From Mycobacterium sp. Root265 (GTDB lineage: Bacteria > Actinomycetota > Actinomycetes > Mycobacteriales > Mycobacteriaceae), in assembly GCF_001428895.1 (NCBI RefSeq), contig NZ_LMJA01000013.1, positions 28,649 to 92,648 on the forward strand: a stretch of 64,000 bases of DNA. Direction: 5' to 3'. The first letter of the stretch is position 1; each line of letters starts with the position of its first letter. Below the pieces are notes generated by a model. That model did no database searches. It saw only the letters and a list, made by a program, of their open reading frames with translations, and was not told where the DNA came from. The translations under genes were made by a program, and so were the position numbers. Of this stretch, positions 18,675 to 26,809 are shown piece by piece.

Positions 18675-18688
18675 TAGAACGTGTTCTA
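18675..18688. promoter_or_regulatory. Second KstR operator upstream of mce4
   Basis: TAGAACGTGTTCTA has perfect TAGAAC/GTTCTA half-sites. It lies 88 bp from the first box and 37 bp beyond the end of hsd4A, within the 260-bp intergenic region before yrbE4A. Confidence 0.85.
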
Positions 18689-18724
18689 TCGACCCCAGAA
18701 CGGTGAATATACGGTTCTCCGGAC

Positions 18725-19654
18725 TCAAGAACCCATTAGCGCAGTAGCGGAGAATCCTATTTCCGGATCCCTCTCAGCAAAGAACTCGCCCAGCGTCGCG
18801 CTCAGCGCCGCCGGATCCCAGGCGTCCCCGCCGGCATCGAAACGCTGCGCGGCCACCGGCGCGGCGACCAGGGTCACCGTCGGGCCGTACACGATGAACA
18901 GCTGACCGTTGACGCGGTCCGAGGACGGCGAGGCCAGGTAGCTCACCAGCGTCACGACGTGTTCCGGTGACAGCGCGTCGACCTGACCGTCGGCAAGATC
19001 GGGCGCGTCACCGAACACGTCGGCGGTCATCGCGGTGCGCGCGCGCGGCGCGATCGCATTGGCTCGCACGCCGTACCGGCTCAGGCCACGGGCCGCCGAG
19101 AGCGTCAGTGCGGTGATACCGGCCTTGGCCGCGCCGTAGTTGGCCTGCCCGACCGGACCGGCGATACCGGCCTCCGACGACGTGTTGATGATCCGGCCGT
19201 ACACCTGACCGTCGGCGGATTCCTTGGCCTTGGCCTTCCAGTACGTCGCGGCATTGCGGGTCAGCAGGAAGTGACCGCGCAGATGCACGGCGATCACCGC
19301 ATCCCAGTCCTCGTCGGACATGTTGAACAGCATGCGGTCCCGGGTGATCCCGGCGTTGTTGACCACGATGCCCAGGCCACCCAGCCGGTCCGCGGTCTCG
19401 ACGAGTTCGTCCGCGGTGCTGCGGGCGCTGATATCGCCGGCCACCGCCACGCCCTTGGACCCGGCCGCCTCGATCTCGGCGAGCACATCGGACTTGTCGA
19501 GCGCCCCGGCCATGTCGTTGACCACGACGGTCGCGCCGGCGCGGGCCAGCCCGATCGCCTCGGCACGACCCAGGCCTGCGGCCGCGCCGGTGACGACGGC
19601 GACCTTCCCGGACAGATCGATCGCGTTATCGCTCGTTGCGGTGTCTGGAGCCAC
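18725..19654 (-). CDS. hsd4A: Hsd4A-type SDR, 17beta-hydroxysteroid / side-chain beta-hydroxyacyl-CoA dehydrogenase
   Basis: 309 residues. Classical SDR with TGAAAGLGRAEAIGLARAGA (cofactor loop, about 21-40), NNAG near 97-100, catalytic Ser in INTSSEAGIAG and Tyr-x3-Lys in YGAAKAG (about 176-182). The size and the SxxEAGIAGPxGQxNYGAAKAG block match Rv3502c/Hsd4A. Hsd4A enzymes act in sterol side-chain degradation as 3-hydroxyacyl-CoA dehydrogenases and also oxidise 17beta-hydroxysteroids. It follows fdxD on the same strand with a 22-bp gap, presumably under the KstR box at 19944. Confidence 0.88.
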   Translation of the reverse strand: MAPDTATSDNAIDLSGKVAVVTGAAAGLGRAEAIGLARAGATVVVNDMAGALDKSDVLAEIEAAGSKGVAVAGDISARSTADELVETADRLGGLGIVVNNAGITRDRMLFNMSDEDWDAVIAVHLRGHFLLTRNAATYWKAKAKESADGQVYGRIINTSSEAGIAGPVGQANYGAAKAGITALTLSAARGLSRYGVRANAIAPRARTAMTADVFGDAPDLADGQVDALSPEHVVTLVSYLASPSSDRVNGQLFIVYGPTVTLVAAPVAAQRFDAGGDAWDPAALSATLGEFFAERDPEIGFSATALMGS

Positions 19655-19676
19655 AGTACGAATACCTCTAGTTTCT

Positions 19677-19868
19677 TCAGTCTTTGCGGATCAGGGCTGC
19701 CCGTGGGCACTCTGCGACGGACTGCTCGGCCAGGTCCTCCTGGTCGGCGGGTACCGGGTCGGCCTTGACCACCGCGTAGTCATCGTCATCGAGATCAAAC
19801 AGGTCGGGGGCGATACCGAGACACACCGCATTGCCTTCGCAGCGGTCCCGATCGACTTCTACGTGCAT
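19677..19868 (-). CDS. fdxD: Ferredoxin FdxD
   Basis: 63 residues from ATG 19868, preceded by GAGGAGG; the longer in-frame start lacks a ribosome site. It is a short bacterial ferredoxin of the type that serves mycobacterial P450s: MHVEVDRDRCEGNAVCLGIAPDLFDLDDDD...VAECPRAAL, with Cys10, Cys16 and Cys54 in a C-x5-C...CP pattern that points to a 3Fe-4S cluster. Rv3503c has the same length. It probably supplies electrons to a sterol-pathway P450 or a related enzyme; the partner is not shown by the sequence. Confidence 0.9.
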   Translation of the reverse strand: MHVEVDRDRCEGNAVCLGIAPDLFDLDDDDYAVVKADPVPADQEDLAEQSVAECPRAALIRKD

Positions 19869-19943
19869 GACAACCTCCTCGCACTCCGGGTCAGGGCGGG
19901 CTGCCCCTGTGCTGTCCGACAATACCGCCCTGGACCGCAAGAC

Positions 19944-19957
19944 TAGAACGTGTTACA
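19944..19957. promoter_or_regulatory. KstR operator between fdxD and fadE26
   Basis: TAGAACGTGTTACA matches the KstR consensus. It lies between the divergent fdxD (start 19868) and fadE26 (start 20034) and probably represses both directions. A TGGACC (19931) / TACAAC (19954) pair spaced 17 bp could be the fadE26 promoter, overlapping the box. Confidence 0.85.
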
Positions 19958-20033
19958 ACGAGACAGATGGACGGGTACCACCATGTGCCCGCCGGTGCAC
20001 CGGCAACGAACCCCGAACAGTGAGGACGTCCCC

Positions 20034-21218
20034 ATGCGGATCGGTTATACCGCCGAGCAGGAGGAGTTGCGCCGCGAACTGCGGTCCTACTTCCAGAAAC
20101 TGATGACTCCGGAGCGGGCCGAAGCGCTGGGCGCCAGCGATGGCGAGATGGGCCGCGGCAACGTCTACCGCGAAACCGTCGAGCAGATGGGCAAGGACGG
20201 CTGGCTGACGCTGTCCTGGCCCAAGGAGTACGGCGGCCAGGCCCGTCCGCCGATGGACGGCCTGATCTTCAACGACGAGGCCTCGATCGCCAATGTGCCG
20301 GTCCCGTTCCTGACCATCAACTCCGTCGCGCCGACCATCATGCATTTCGGCACCGAGGAGCAGAAGCAGTTCTTCCTGCCCAAGATCGCGGCAGGCAAAC
20401 TGCATTTCTCCATCGGCTATTCCGAGCCCGGCGCCGGCACCGACCTCGCATCCCTGCGTACCACCGCCGTCCGCAGTGGTGACGAGTACGTCATCAACGG
20501 GCAGAAGATGTGGACCAGCCTGATCGCCTACGCCGATTACGTGTGGCTGGCGGTGCGCACCAACCCGGAAGCCAAGAAGCACCGCGGTATCTCGATGCTG
20601 ATCGTGCCGACCACCGCCGAGGGTTTTTCCTGGACCCCGGTGCACACCATGTCCGGTGTGGACACCAGCGCCACCTACTACCAGGACGTCCGGGTGCCGA
20701 CCAGCGCCCTGGTCGGCGAGGAGAACGCGGGCTGGAAACTGGTCACCAACCAGCTCAACCATGAGCGCGTCGCGCTGGTGTCGGCGCAGCCGATCTTCGT
20801 CGCCCTCAACGGCGTTCGCGAATGGGCACAAAACACCAAGGACGTGCACGGCAAGCGGCTGATCGATTCCGAGTGGGTCCAGCTCAACCTCGCCCGGGTG
20901 CACGCCAAGGCCGAGGTGCTCAAGCTCATCAACTGGGAGCTCGCGTCCGCCTCCGACGACAATGCGCCGTCTCCGGCCGATGCGTCCGCGGCCAAGGTGT
21001 TCGGCACCGAACTCGCGACCGAGGCCTACCGCCTGCTGATGGAGGTGCTCGGCACCTCGGCGACGCTGCGGACCGGATCACCCGGCGCGCTGCTGCGCGG
21101 GCGGGTCGAGCGGATGCACCGCTCCTGCCTGATCCTGACCTTCGGCGGCGGCACCAACGAGATCCAGCGCGACATCATCGGCATGGTCGCACTCGGCCTG
21201 CCCCGAGTGAACCGGTAA
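20034..21218 (+). CDS. fadE26: Acyl-CoA dehydrogenase FadE26 (ChsE4), alpha subunit
   Basis: 394 residues from ATG 20034, which follows GAGGA; an upstream start would run through the operator region. Acyl-CoA dehydrogenase fold with the FAD-contacting FSIGYSEPGAGTDLASL and the C-terminal FGGGTNEIQRDIIG. Glu in LNHERVAL (about residue 244) aligns with the catalytic base of isovaleryl-CoA-type enzymes and with that reported for ChsE4. FadE26 and FadE27 form a heterotetramer that dehydrogenates the C26-oyl-CoA side chain at the first beta-oxidation round (established in M. tuberculosis). Its partner gene follows after 9 bp. Confidence 0.94.
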   Translation: MRIGYTAEQEELRRELRSYFQKLMTPERAEALGASDGEMGRGNVYRETVEQMGKDGWLTLSWPKEYGGQARPPMDGLIFNDEASIANVPVPFLTINSVAPTIMHFGTEEQKQFFLPKIAAGKLHFSIGYSEPGAGTDLASLRTTAVRSGDEYVINGQKMWTSLIAYADYVWLAVRTNPEAKKHRGISMLIVPTTAEGFSWTPVHTMSGVDTSATYYQDVRVPTSALVGEENAGWKLVTNQLNHERVALVSAQPIFVALNGVREWAQNTKDVHGKRLIDSEWVQLNLARVHAKAEVLKLINWELASASDDNAPSPADASAAKVFGTELATEAYRLLMEVLGTSATLRTGSPGALLRGRVERMHRSCLILTFGGGTNEIQRDIIGMVALGLPRVNR

Positions 21219-21227
21219 GGAACAGAC

Positions 21228-22325
21228 ATGGACTTCACCCCTACCGAAGCCTCCGTCGATCTCGGCGGACTGGTGCGCACCATCACCGAATCGGTGGTCA
21301 CCCCCGAGCACCAGCGGGTGCTCGACGGACTCGACCAGCGTTTCGACCGCGACCTGTGGGCCAAGCTGATCGAGGCCGACATCCTGTCCACCGCGGCCCC
21401 GGAATCCCTGGGCGGCGGCGGTTTCGGTGTGCTGGAGCAGGCGGCCGTGCTGACCGCGCTGGGACGGCAGCTGGCCGCGGTGCCCTACCTGGAATCGGCG
21501 GTGCTCGCCGCCGGTGCGCTGGAAAAGTTCGGATCGCAGGCGCTGCAGCAGGATTGGGCAGTGCCCGCGGTCAACGGCACCAAGATCCTCACGGTCGCCG
21601 TGGACGGCGAGATGGGCCAGGGCCCGGTCCAGGCGCAGGCGGACGGTTCAGGGTTCCGGCTGACCGGTTCGCGCACCCAGGTGGCCTACGGTCCGGTGGC
21701 CGACGCCTTCCTGGTGCCCGCCGAGACCGACTCCGCCACCTTGGTCTTCCTGGTGAGCACCGATGACCCCGGCGTCACGCTGAGCACGTTGGACACCACC
21801 GGTCACGGTGCCGTCGGGCACCTGGAACTCTCCGGCACGTCCGTCGGCGCCGAACGCGTCGTCGGCGATGCCGAGGTGCTGGAGTGGCTCACCGTGCAGG
21901 CGGCACTGGGCCGCACCGCATTCCAGCTCGGTGTGCTCGAACGCGCCCTGGAACTCACCGCGGTGTACGCCCGCGAGCGGGAGCAGTTCGATCGGCCGAT
22001 CGGCAGCTTCCAGGCCGTCTCGGCGCGACTTGCCGACGGCTATATCGACGTCAAGGCGCTGCGGTCGACGCTCACCCAGGCCGCGTGGCGGCTGTCCGAG
22101 GACCTACCCGCCGCTATCGACGTGGCCAGTGCCGCGTTCTGGGCGGCCGACGCCGGACATCGCGTCGCCCACACCGCGGTGCATGTGCACGGCGGTGTCG
22201 GTATCGATACGGATCACCCGATCCACCGCTACTTCCTGGCCGCCAAGCAGACCGAGTTCGCGATCGGCGGGGCGACCGGCCAGTTGCTGCGGATCGGCCG
22301 TGAGCTGGCCGACGCACCCGTGTAG
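21228..22325 (+). CDS. fadE27: Acyl-CoA dehydrogenase FadE27 (ChsE5), beta subunit
   Basis: 365 residues. Shorter, divergent acyl-CoA dehydrogenase: the middle domain is weakly conserved, while VHVHGGVGIDTDHPIHRYFLAAKQ near the C-terminus is a clear family signature (FAD contact across the dimer). No obvious catalytic Glu stands at the position used by FadE26, consistent with a non-catalytic, FAD-binding beta subunit. It lies immediately downstream of fadE26 and upstream of fadD17 (3-bp gap). Confidence 0.93.
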   Translation: MDFTPTEASVDLGGLVRTITESVVTPEHQRVLDGLDQRFDRDLWAKLIEADILSTAAPESLGGGGFGVLEQAAVLTALGRQLAAVPYLESAVLAAGALEKFGSQALQQDWAVPAVNGTKILTVAVDGEMGQGPVQAQADGSGFRLTGSRTQVAYGPVADAFLVPAETDSATLVFLVSTDDPGVTLSTLDTTGHGAVGHLELSGTSVGAERVVGDAEVLEWLTVQAALGRTAFQLGVLERALELTAVYAREREQFDRPIGSFQAVSARLADGYIDVKALRSTLTQAAWRLSEDLPAAIDVASAAFWAADAGHRVAHTAVHVHGGVGIDTDHPIHRYFLAAKQTEFAIGGATGQLLRIGRELADAPV

Positions 22326-22328
22326 CCG

Positions 22329-23840
22329 GTGGCAGAACACGGCGGACCCACCGTCACCGAACTGCTGAGGCCACTTGTCGATGTCACCGACCGTGGTGTG
22401 TACGAGGGAGATTCGTTCAGCAGCTGGCAGGAGCACATCGCGTCCGGCGCGCAGCTGGCCGCGGCTCTCGGCGCGCGGCTGGATCCGTCCCGGCCCCCGC
22501 ACATCGGCGCGCTGCTCGGCAACACCACGTTCTTCTCCACGCTGTTGGTGGCGGCCGGGCTGCAGGGCCTGGTCCCGGTGGGGCTGAACCCGACCCGTCG
22601 CGGCGCGGCCCTGACCTCCGATATCGCCAGGGCCGATTGCCAGTTGGTCCTCACCGACGACCCGAGCGTGGTGCCGCCCGGAGTCGATCACATCGACGTC
22701 GGATCCGCCTCGTGGAAAGCCGAACTCGCCTCCTACGCCGGCGCTCCGGTGACGTTCGCCGACCTGTCCGGCAATGACCTGTTCATGCTGATCTTCACCT
22801 CCGGCACCAGCGGTGAACCCAAGGCCGTGCGGGTGACCCATGACAAGGTCGCCTTCCCCGGAGCGATGTTGGCCGAGCGGTTCGGGCTGGGTCCCGAGGA
22901 CACCTGCTATCTGTCCATGCCGCTGTTCCACTCCAACGCGATCATGGCCGGCTGGTCGGTGGGGGTCGCCGCAGGCGCCTCGATTGCGCTGCGCCGCAAA
23001 TTCTCCGCGTCACAGTTCATCCCCGACGCTCGCCGCTACCGCGCCACCTACGCCAACTACGTCGGCAAACCGCTGTCCTACATCCTGGCCACCCCCGAGC
23101 GTCCCGACGACGCCGACAATCCGCTGAAATTCCTGTACGGCAACGAGGGTGCGCCGCGTGACCTGCCCCGGTTCGCCGCCCGTTTCGGCGTGCGGGTGGT
23201 CGACGGGTTCGGCTCCACCGAAGGCGGTGTGGCGATCGCCCGCACCCCCGACACCCCGGACGGCTCGCTGGGACCGCTGACCGACGAGGTGGCGATCGTC
23301 GATGTCGAGACCGGGCAGCCGTGCGAACCAGGTGTGGTCGGCGAGCTGGTCAACCCGACCGGCGCGGGCTGGTTCCGCGGCTACTACAACTCCCCCGACG
23401 CCGAGTCCGACCGGATGGCCGGCGGTGTCTATCACACCGGCGACCTCGCCTACCGCGACGAAGCCGGCTACATCTACTTCGCCGGACGGCTCGGCGATTG
23501 GATGCGGGTGGACGGCGAGAACCTGGGCACCGCACCCATCGAGCGGATCCTGTTGCGCCATATCGATATCGCCGAAGCGGCCGTGTACCCGATCCCGGAC
23601 CCGGCCGTCGGCGACCGGGTGATGGCCGCGGTGGTCCTCGCCAACGCTGCCACCTTCGACGTGGAGGCGTTCCGCGCGTTCCTGGACGAGCAGCCGGATC
23701 TCGGGCCGAAGCAGTGGCCGTCGTTCGTCCGGGTCGCCACCGCGCTGCCCCGCACCGCGACCTTCAAGGTGCTCAAGCGGGTGCTGTCCGCGCAGGGAAC
23801 AGACTGCGCCGATCCGGTGTACCCGGTTAAAGTCCGCTGA
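22329..23840 (+). CDS. fadD17: Steroid-acyl-CoA ligase FadD17
   Basis: 503 residues from GTG, 3 bp after fadE27. Adenylate-forming ligase: P-loop FTSGTSGEPKAV (about 157-168), DGFGSTEGG (about 295-303), YHTGDLAYRDE and the C-terminal LPRTATFKVLK lysine loop. FadD17 homologues have been reported to activate steroid acids with a five-carbon (C24) side chain. The first 150 residues are shorter than in most FadD proteins, which is normal for the FadD17 group. The next gene's start overlaps its stop (TGATG). Confidence 0.92.
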   Translation: MAEHGGPTVTELLRPLVDVTDRGVYEGDSFSSWQEHIASGAQLAAALGARLDPSRPPHIGALLGNTTFFSTLLVAAGLQGLVPVGLNPTRRGAALTSDIARADCQLVLTDDPSVVPPGVDHIDVGSASWKAELASYAGAPVTFADLSGNDLFMLIFTSGTSGEPKAVRVTHDKVAFPGAMLAERFGLGPEDTCYLSMPLFHSNAIMAGWSVGVAAGASIALRRKFSASQFIPDARRYRATYANYVGKPLSYILATPERPDDADNPLKFLYGNEGAPRDLPRFAARFGVRVVDGFGSTEGGVAIARTPDTPDGSLGPLTDEVAIVDVETGQPCEPGVVGELVNPTGAGWFRGYYNSPDAESDRMAGGVYHTGDLAYRDEAGYIYFAGRLGDWMRVDGENLGTAPIERILLRHIDIAEAAVYPIPDPAVGDRVMAAVVLANAATFDVEAFRAFLDEQPDLGPKQWPSFVRVATALPRTATFKVLKRVLSAQGTDCADPVYPVKVR

Positions 23841-24655
23841 TGGCCCTCGACCCGTCCGCAGTATCCCTGCAGGGACGGGTCGCGGTCGTCACCGGCGGCG
23901 GGGCCGGCATTGGCCGTGGCATCGCTGCCGGTCTGGTCGCTTTCGGCGCCCGCGTGGCGATCTGGGAACGCGACGAGGCCACCTGCGTCGCGGCGGCGAC
24001 CGAGATCGGCGGGCTCGCGCTGGTGACCGATGTCCGGGAGTCCGCGGCCGTGGATGCGGCGCTGACCCGCACCGTCGAGCACCTCGGCCCTCCGCACATC
24101 CTGGTCAACAATGCCGGCGGAACCTTCGGCTCACCCCTGCTGGACACCTCCGAGAACGGCTGGGATGCCTTGTACCGCGCCAACCTCCGGCAGGTCTTCC
24201 TGTGTACACAGCGGGTGGCCCGGGTGATGGTCGAGGCCGCGCACGGCGGCAGCATCATCAACGTGACATCGATCGAAGGTGTCCGCGCCGCACCCGGTTA
24301 CGCGGCGTATGCCGCGGCGAAGGCCGGTGTCATCAACTACACCAGGACCGCCGCACTCGAACTCGCCGAGCACGGCATCCGGGTCAACGGTCTGGCACCG
24401 GATTTCACCCTTACCGAGGGGCTGGCGGCGATGTCGGGCCCGCAACGCCTACAGGACGCGGGGCGGATGGTCCCGATGGGCCGCGGTGGTCACGTCGACG
24501 AAATGGCCGGCGCGGCGGTGTTCCTGGCCTCAGATCTGTCCAGTTACGTGACCGGCCAGACCATTCATGTCGACGGCGGGACGCACGCCGCCGGCGGCTG
24601 GTACCGGCACCCCGAGTCCGGTGACTACACGCTCGGCCCGGGCAGAACATCGTAA
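23840..24655 (+). CDS. SDR-family oxidoreductase coupled to fadD17
   Basis: 271 residues, overlapping the fadD17 stop by 1 base, so probably part of the KstR-controlled fadE26-fadE27-fadD17 unit. Classical SDR: TGGGAGIGRG (about 16-25), NNAGG (about 92-96), Ser in NVTSIEGVRAAPGYAAYAAAKAG with Tyr-x3-Lys, and YVTGQTIHVDGGTHAAGGWYRHP at the end. M. tuberculosis has PE_PGRS genes at this place instead. Context suggests a side-chain hydroxyacyl-CoA or hydroxysteroid substrate, but none can be assigned from the sequence. Confidence 0.85.
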   Translation: MALDPSAVSLQGRVAVVTGGGAGIGRGIAAGLVAFGARVAIWERDEATCVAAATEIGGLALVTDVRESAAVDAALTRTVEHLGPPHILVNNAGGTFGSPLLDTSENGWDALYRANLRQVFLCTQRVARVMVEAAHGGSIINVTSIEGVRAAPGYAAYAAAKAGVINYTRTAALELAEHGIRVNGLAPDFTLTEGLAAMSGPQRLQDAGRMVPMGRGGHVDEMAGAAVFLASDLSSYVTGQTIHVDGGTHAAGGWYRHPESGDYTLGPGRTS

Positions 24656-24758
24656 GAGAATTTGCTGTCACGGTCGAGACTTATCCGGGCGCACTTTTTG
24701 AGTACTTCTACCTAGCATGTAGCAGCGATATCTGAGCTACGCTTCCGAACGGAATGAG

Positions 24759-24778
24759 CATGGCAAGTGTTTGCCATG
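24759..24778. repeat. Inverted repeat upstream of the LpqN-like gene
   Basis: CATGGCAA and TTGCCATG, perfect 8-bp arms around GTGT, 26 bp before the start codon. It could be an operator or a leader hairpin. The rest of the 149-bp intergenic region shows no other clear signal. Confidence 0.5.
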
Positions 24779-24804
24779 AATAAGACTTTCACAACAAGGG
24801 GTTC

Positions 24805-25539
24805 ATGATGAAGACATCTGCAATTGCCGGTGTTGCGGCAATAGCCACCACATTGGGCTTGATCCTGTCCGGCTGCGGCTCGGACACCAAGACCACCGAG
24901 GGGTCCGCCAAGACCAGTGCCTCCGCGGAATCCTCGAAGGCGTCGGCGAGCGAATCCGCGCCGAAGACAACGAAGCCCAAGGTGGCACCGCGCGACGAGG
25001 TCACCGGCGCCACGGGTCCCAATGAGACGATCGCCAGCTACATCGAGGCCAACGGTATCCAGGAGACGCCGGTCAAGCGTGGCGACCCGGGCTCGCCGAC
25101 CATCGACCTGCCGTTCCCCGAAGGCTGGGAGGACGCCGGCGCGGACACCCCCGAATGGGCTTACGGCGCAATCATCTACACCGGTCCCGAGGCTGCCGAG
25201 TACACCCCCAGCATCGTCGCCCTGGTGTCCAAGCTGACCGGCAACGTCGACCCGCAGCGGATCATCGACCTGGCCGGCGGCGAGCTGCAGAACCTGCCGG
25301 AGTACGAGGGCTGGAACGAGGGCGCGGTGAGTACCCTGGGCGAGTACCCGGCCTTCCAGCTCGGTGGCACCTGGGTGTCGGACGGACAGACCAAGATCGT
25401 GGCGCAGAAGACGGTCGTCATCCCGGGCGCCGACGGCCTCTACGTGCTGCAGCTCAATGCGGACGGCACCGAGGACCAGGCCGATATCGTCAGCTCGGCA
25501 ACCGATGCCATCGATTCGGAGACCACCATCACGCCTTGA
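24805..25539 (+). CDS. LpqN/LpqT-family lipoprotein
   Basis: 244 residues with a lipoprotein signal ending at Cys24 (LILSGC). A Ser/Lys/Thr-rich linker (about 25-70) separates the anchor from the globular domain. The domain carries the LpqN hallmarks: IDLPFPEGWEDAGADTPEWAYGAI, AALV-type strand IVALVSKLTGNVD and the end YVLQLNADGTEDQ. LpqN-type proteins are mycobacterial surface lipoproteins implicated in envelope processes and host interaction; the exact role is unknown. AAGGGG precedes the ATG. It is followed by a strong bidirectional hairpin. Confidence 0.82.
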   Translation: MMKTSAIAGVAAIATTLGLILSGCGSDTKTTEGSAKTSASAESSKASASESAPKTTKPKVAPRDEVTGATGPNETIASYIEANGIQETPVKRGDPGSPTIDLPFPEGWEDAGADTPEWAYGAIIYTGPEAAEYTPSIVALVSKLTGNVDPQRIIDLAGGELQNLPEYEGWNEGAVSTLGEYPAFQLGGTWVSDGQTKIVAQKTVVIPGADGLYVLQLNADGTEDQADIVSSATDAIDSETTITP

Positions 25540-25557
25540 TCCTCTCGGCGTGATCGA

Positions 25558-25599
25558 CGATGCCGGCGCACCGCAGCTTCACCGCGGTCGCCGGCATCG
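25558..25599. terminator. Bidirectional hairpin terminator between the lipoprotein and OYE genes
   Basis: Arms CGATGCCGGCG and CGCCGGCATCG, extended inward by ACCGC/GCGGT with one bulged base, give a stem of about 16 bp. It lies between two convergent genes and lacks a U-tract, as is common for mycobacterial terminators. Confidence 0.65.
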
Positions 25600-25611
25600 C
25601 TCGTCCGGGCA

Positions 25612-26787
25612 TCAGGCCGGTGTACGGATGACACAGCGGGTGCCGCTGTACACCGTCGGCATGCATTTCATGCAGTGCACGCACAATCCCGCCGTCGCCG
25701 TCTCGTCGCGGAACCGGTTGACCAGAGCAGGATCCCGCAGCAACGCACGGGCCATCGCCACGAATTCGAAACCCTCGTCCAGTGCGCCGTGCACGGTGTC
25801 CAGCTCGTTGATACCGCCCAGCAGGATCAGCGGCATCTCCAGCGTCTCGCGGAACTGGCGGGCTGTCGGCAGGAAGAACGCCTCCTCGAAGGGGTATTCA
25901 CGAAAGAGCCTTCTGCCGATGACGCGCAACCCCAGTCCGACCGGCGCCGGCTGCGAGGCGATGAACTCCGCCATCGGGACCGGACCGCGAAAGTAGTACA
26001 TCGGGTTGAGTAGTGAACTGCCCCCGGTGAGTTGCAGCGCGTCGAGATGCCCGTCGGACTGCAGGAGGTGTGCCGTCGCGAGGCTGTCGGTGAGCCAGAA
26101 GCCGCCGGGCACACCATCGTCCATGTTGAATTTGGCTGTCACGGCGACGGATTCACCCACCGTGGCGCGAACCCGCTCGGCCACCCGACGGGCCAGCTCG
26201 GCACGCCGGGTGGTGTCACCGCCGAATTCGTCGCTGCGGCGATTGAGGTTCGGGCTGAAGAACGAACTGATGAGATAGCCGTGGCCCATGTGGATCTCGA
26301 TGGCATCGAACCCGGCCTCGACCGCATGGCGGGCCGCGGCACCGAACCCGTCCACCACGGCGGCGAGCTGAGTGGTGGTGGCCGCCCTGACCCGGCCCAT
26401 CGCCGGAGCGCTGAACCGGCTGCTCGGCGCCAGCGACGGGGTGCGGTTGGACAGCGTGTTGGCGACCAGTCCGGCGTGCCCGATCTGGGCACATGCCAGG
26501 GCACCTTCGGCGTGCACCACCTCGGTCAGGCGCCGCAGTCCGGGCACGGCATCCGCGCCGAGCACGACGGTGTCGCGGTGCACCCGACCGCCTGGTGAGA
26601 TCGCCAGATAGGCGACGGTGGTCATCGCCGCGCCACCGCGCGCGACCTCGGCGTGGAAGTCGATCAGCGCGTCACCGACCCGCCCTCCGCCCATCACGCC
26701 CTCGAACGTGGCCGCCTTGATGAACCTGTTTTTCAGCGTCAGGGGGCCCAGCGTCCCCGGCGTGAATGCTTTCGATACCATTGGCAT
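25612..26787 (-). CDS. NADH:flavin oxidoreductase (old yellow enzyme family)
   Basis: 391 residues from ATG 26787 (MPMVSKAFTPGTLGPLTLKNRF). TIM-barrel FMN oxidoreductase: LKNRFIKAATFEG at the N-terminus, CAQIGHAG, IEIHMGHGYLISSFFSPNLNRRSDEFGG with the substrate His and Tyr/Asn region, and FVAMARALLRDPALV near the end. The last 25 residues hold four cysteines (C-x2-C-x2-C-x9-C), resembling but not matching the 4Fe-4S motif of 2,4-dienoyl-CoA reductases, and the second flavin/NAD half of those enzymes is absent. Substrate unknown; enone reduction is plausible. It is divergent from the epimerase gene, 22 bp apart. Confidence 0.85.
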   Translation of the reverse strand: MPMVSKAFTPGTLGPLTLKNRFIKAATFEGVMGGGRVGDALIDFHAEVARGGAAMTTVAYLAISPGGRVHRDTVVLGADAVPGLRRLTEVVHAEGALACAQIGHAGLVANTLSNRTPSLAPSSRFSAPAMGRVRAATTTQLAAVVDGFGAAARHAVEAGFDAIEIHMGHGYLISSFFSPNLNRRSDEFGGDTTRRAELARRVAERVRATVGESVAVTAKFNMDDGVPGGFWLTDSLATAHLLQSDGHLDALQLTGGSSLLNPMYYFRGPVPMAEFIASQPAPVGLGLRVIGRRLFREYPFEEAFFLPTARQFRETLEMPLILLGGINELDTVHGALDEGFEFVAMARALLRDPALVNRFRDETATAGLCVHCMKCMPTVYSGTRCVIRTPA

Positions 26788-26809
26788 CGAAATATAGCAG
26801 GAGGTTCGC

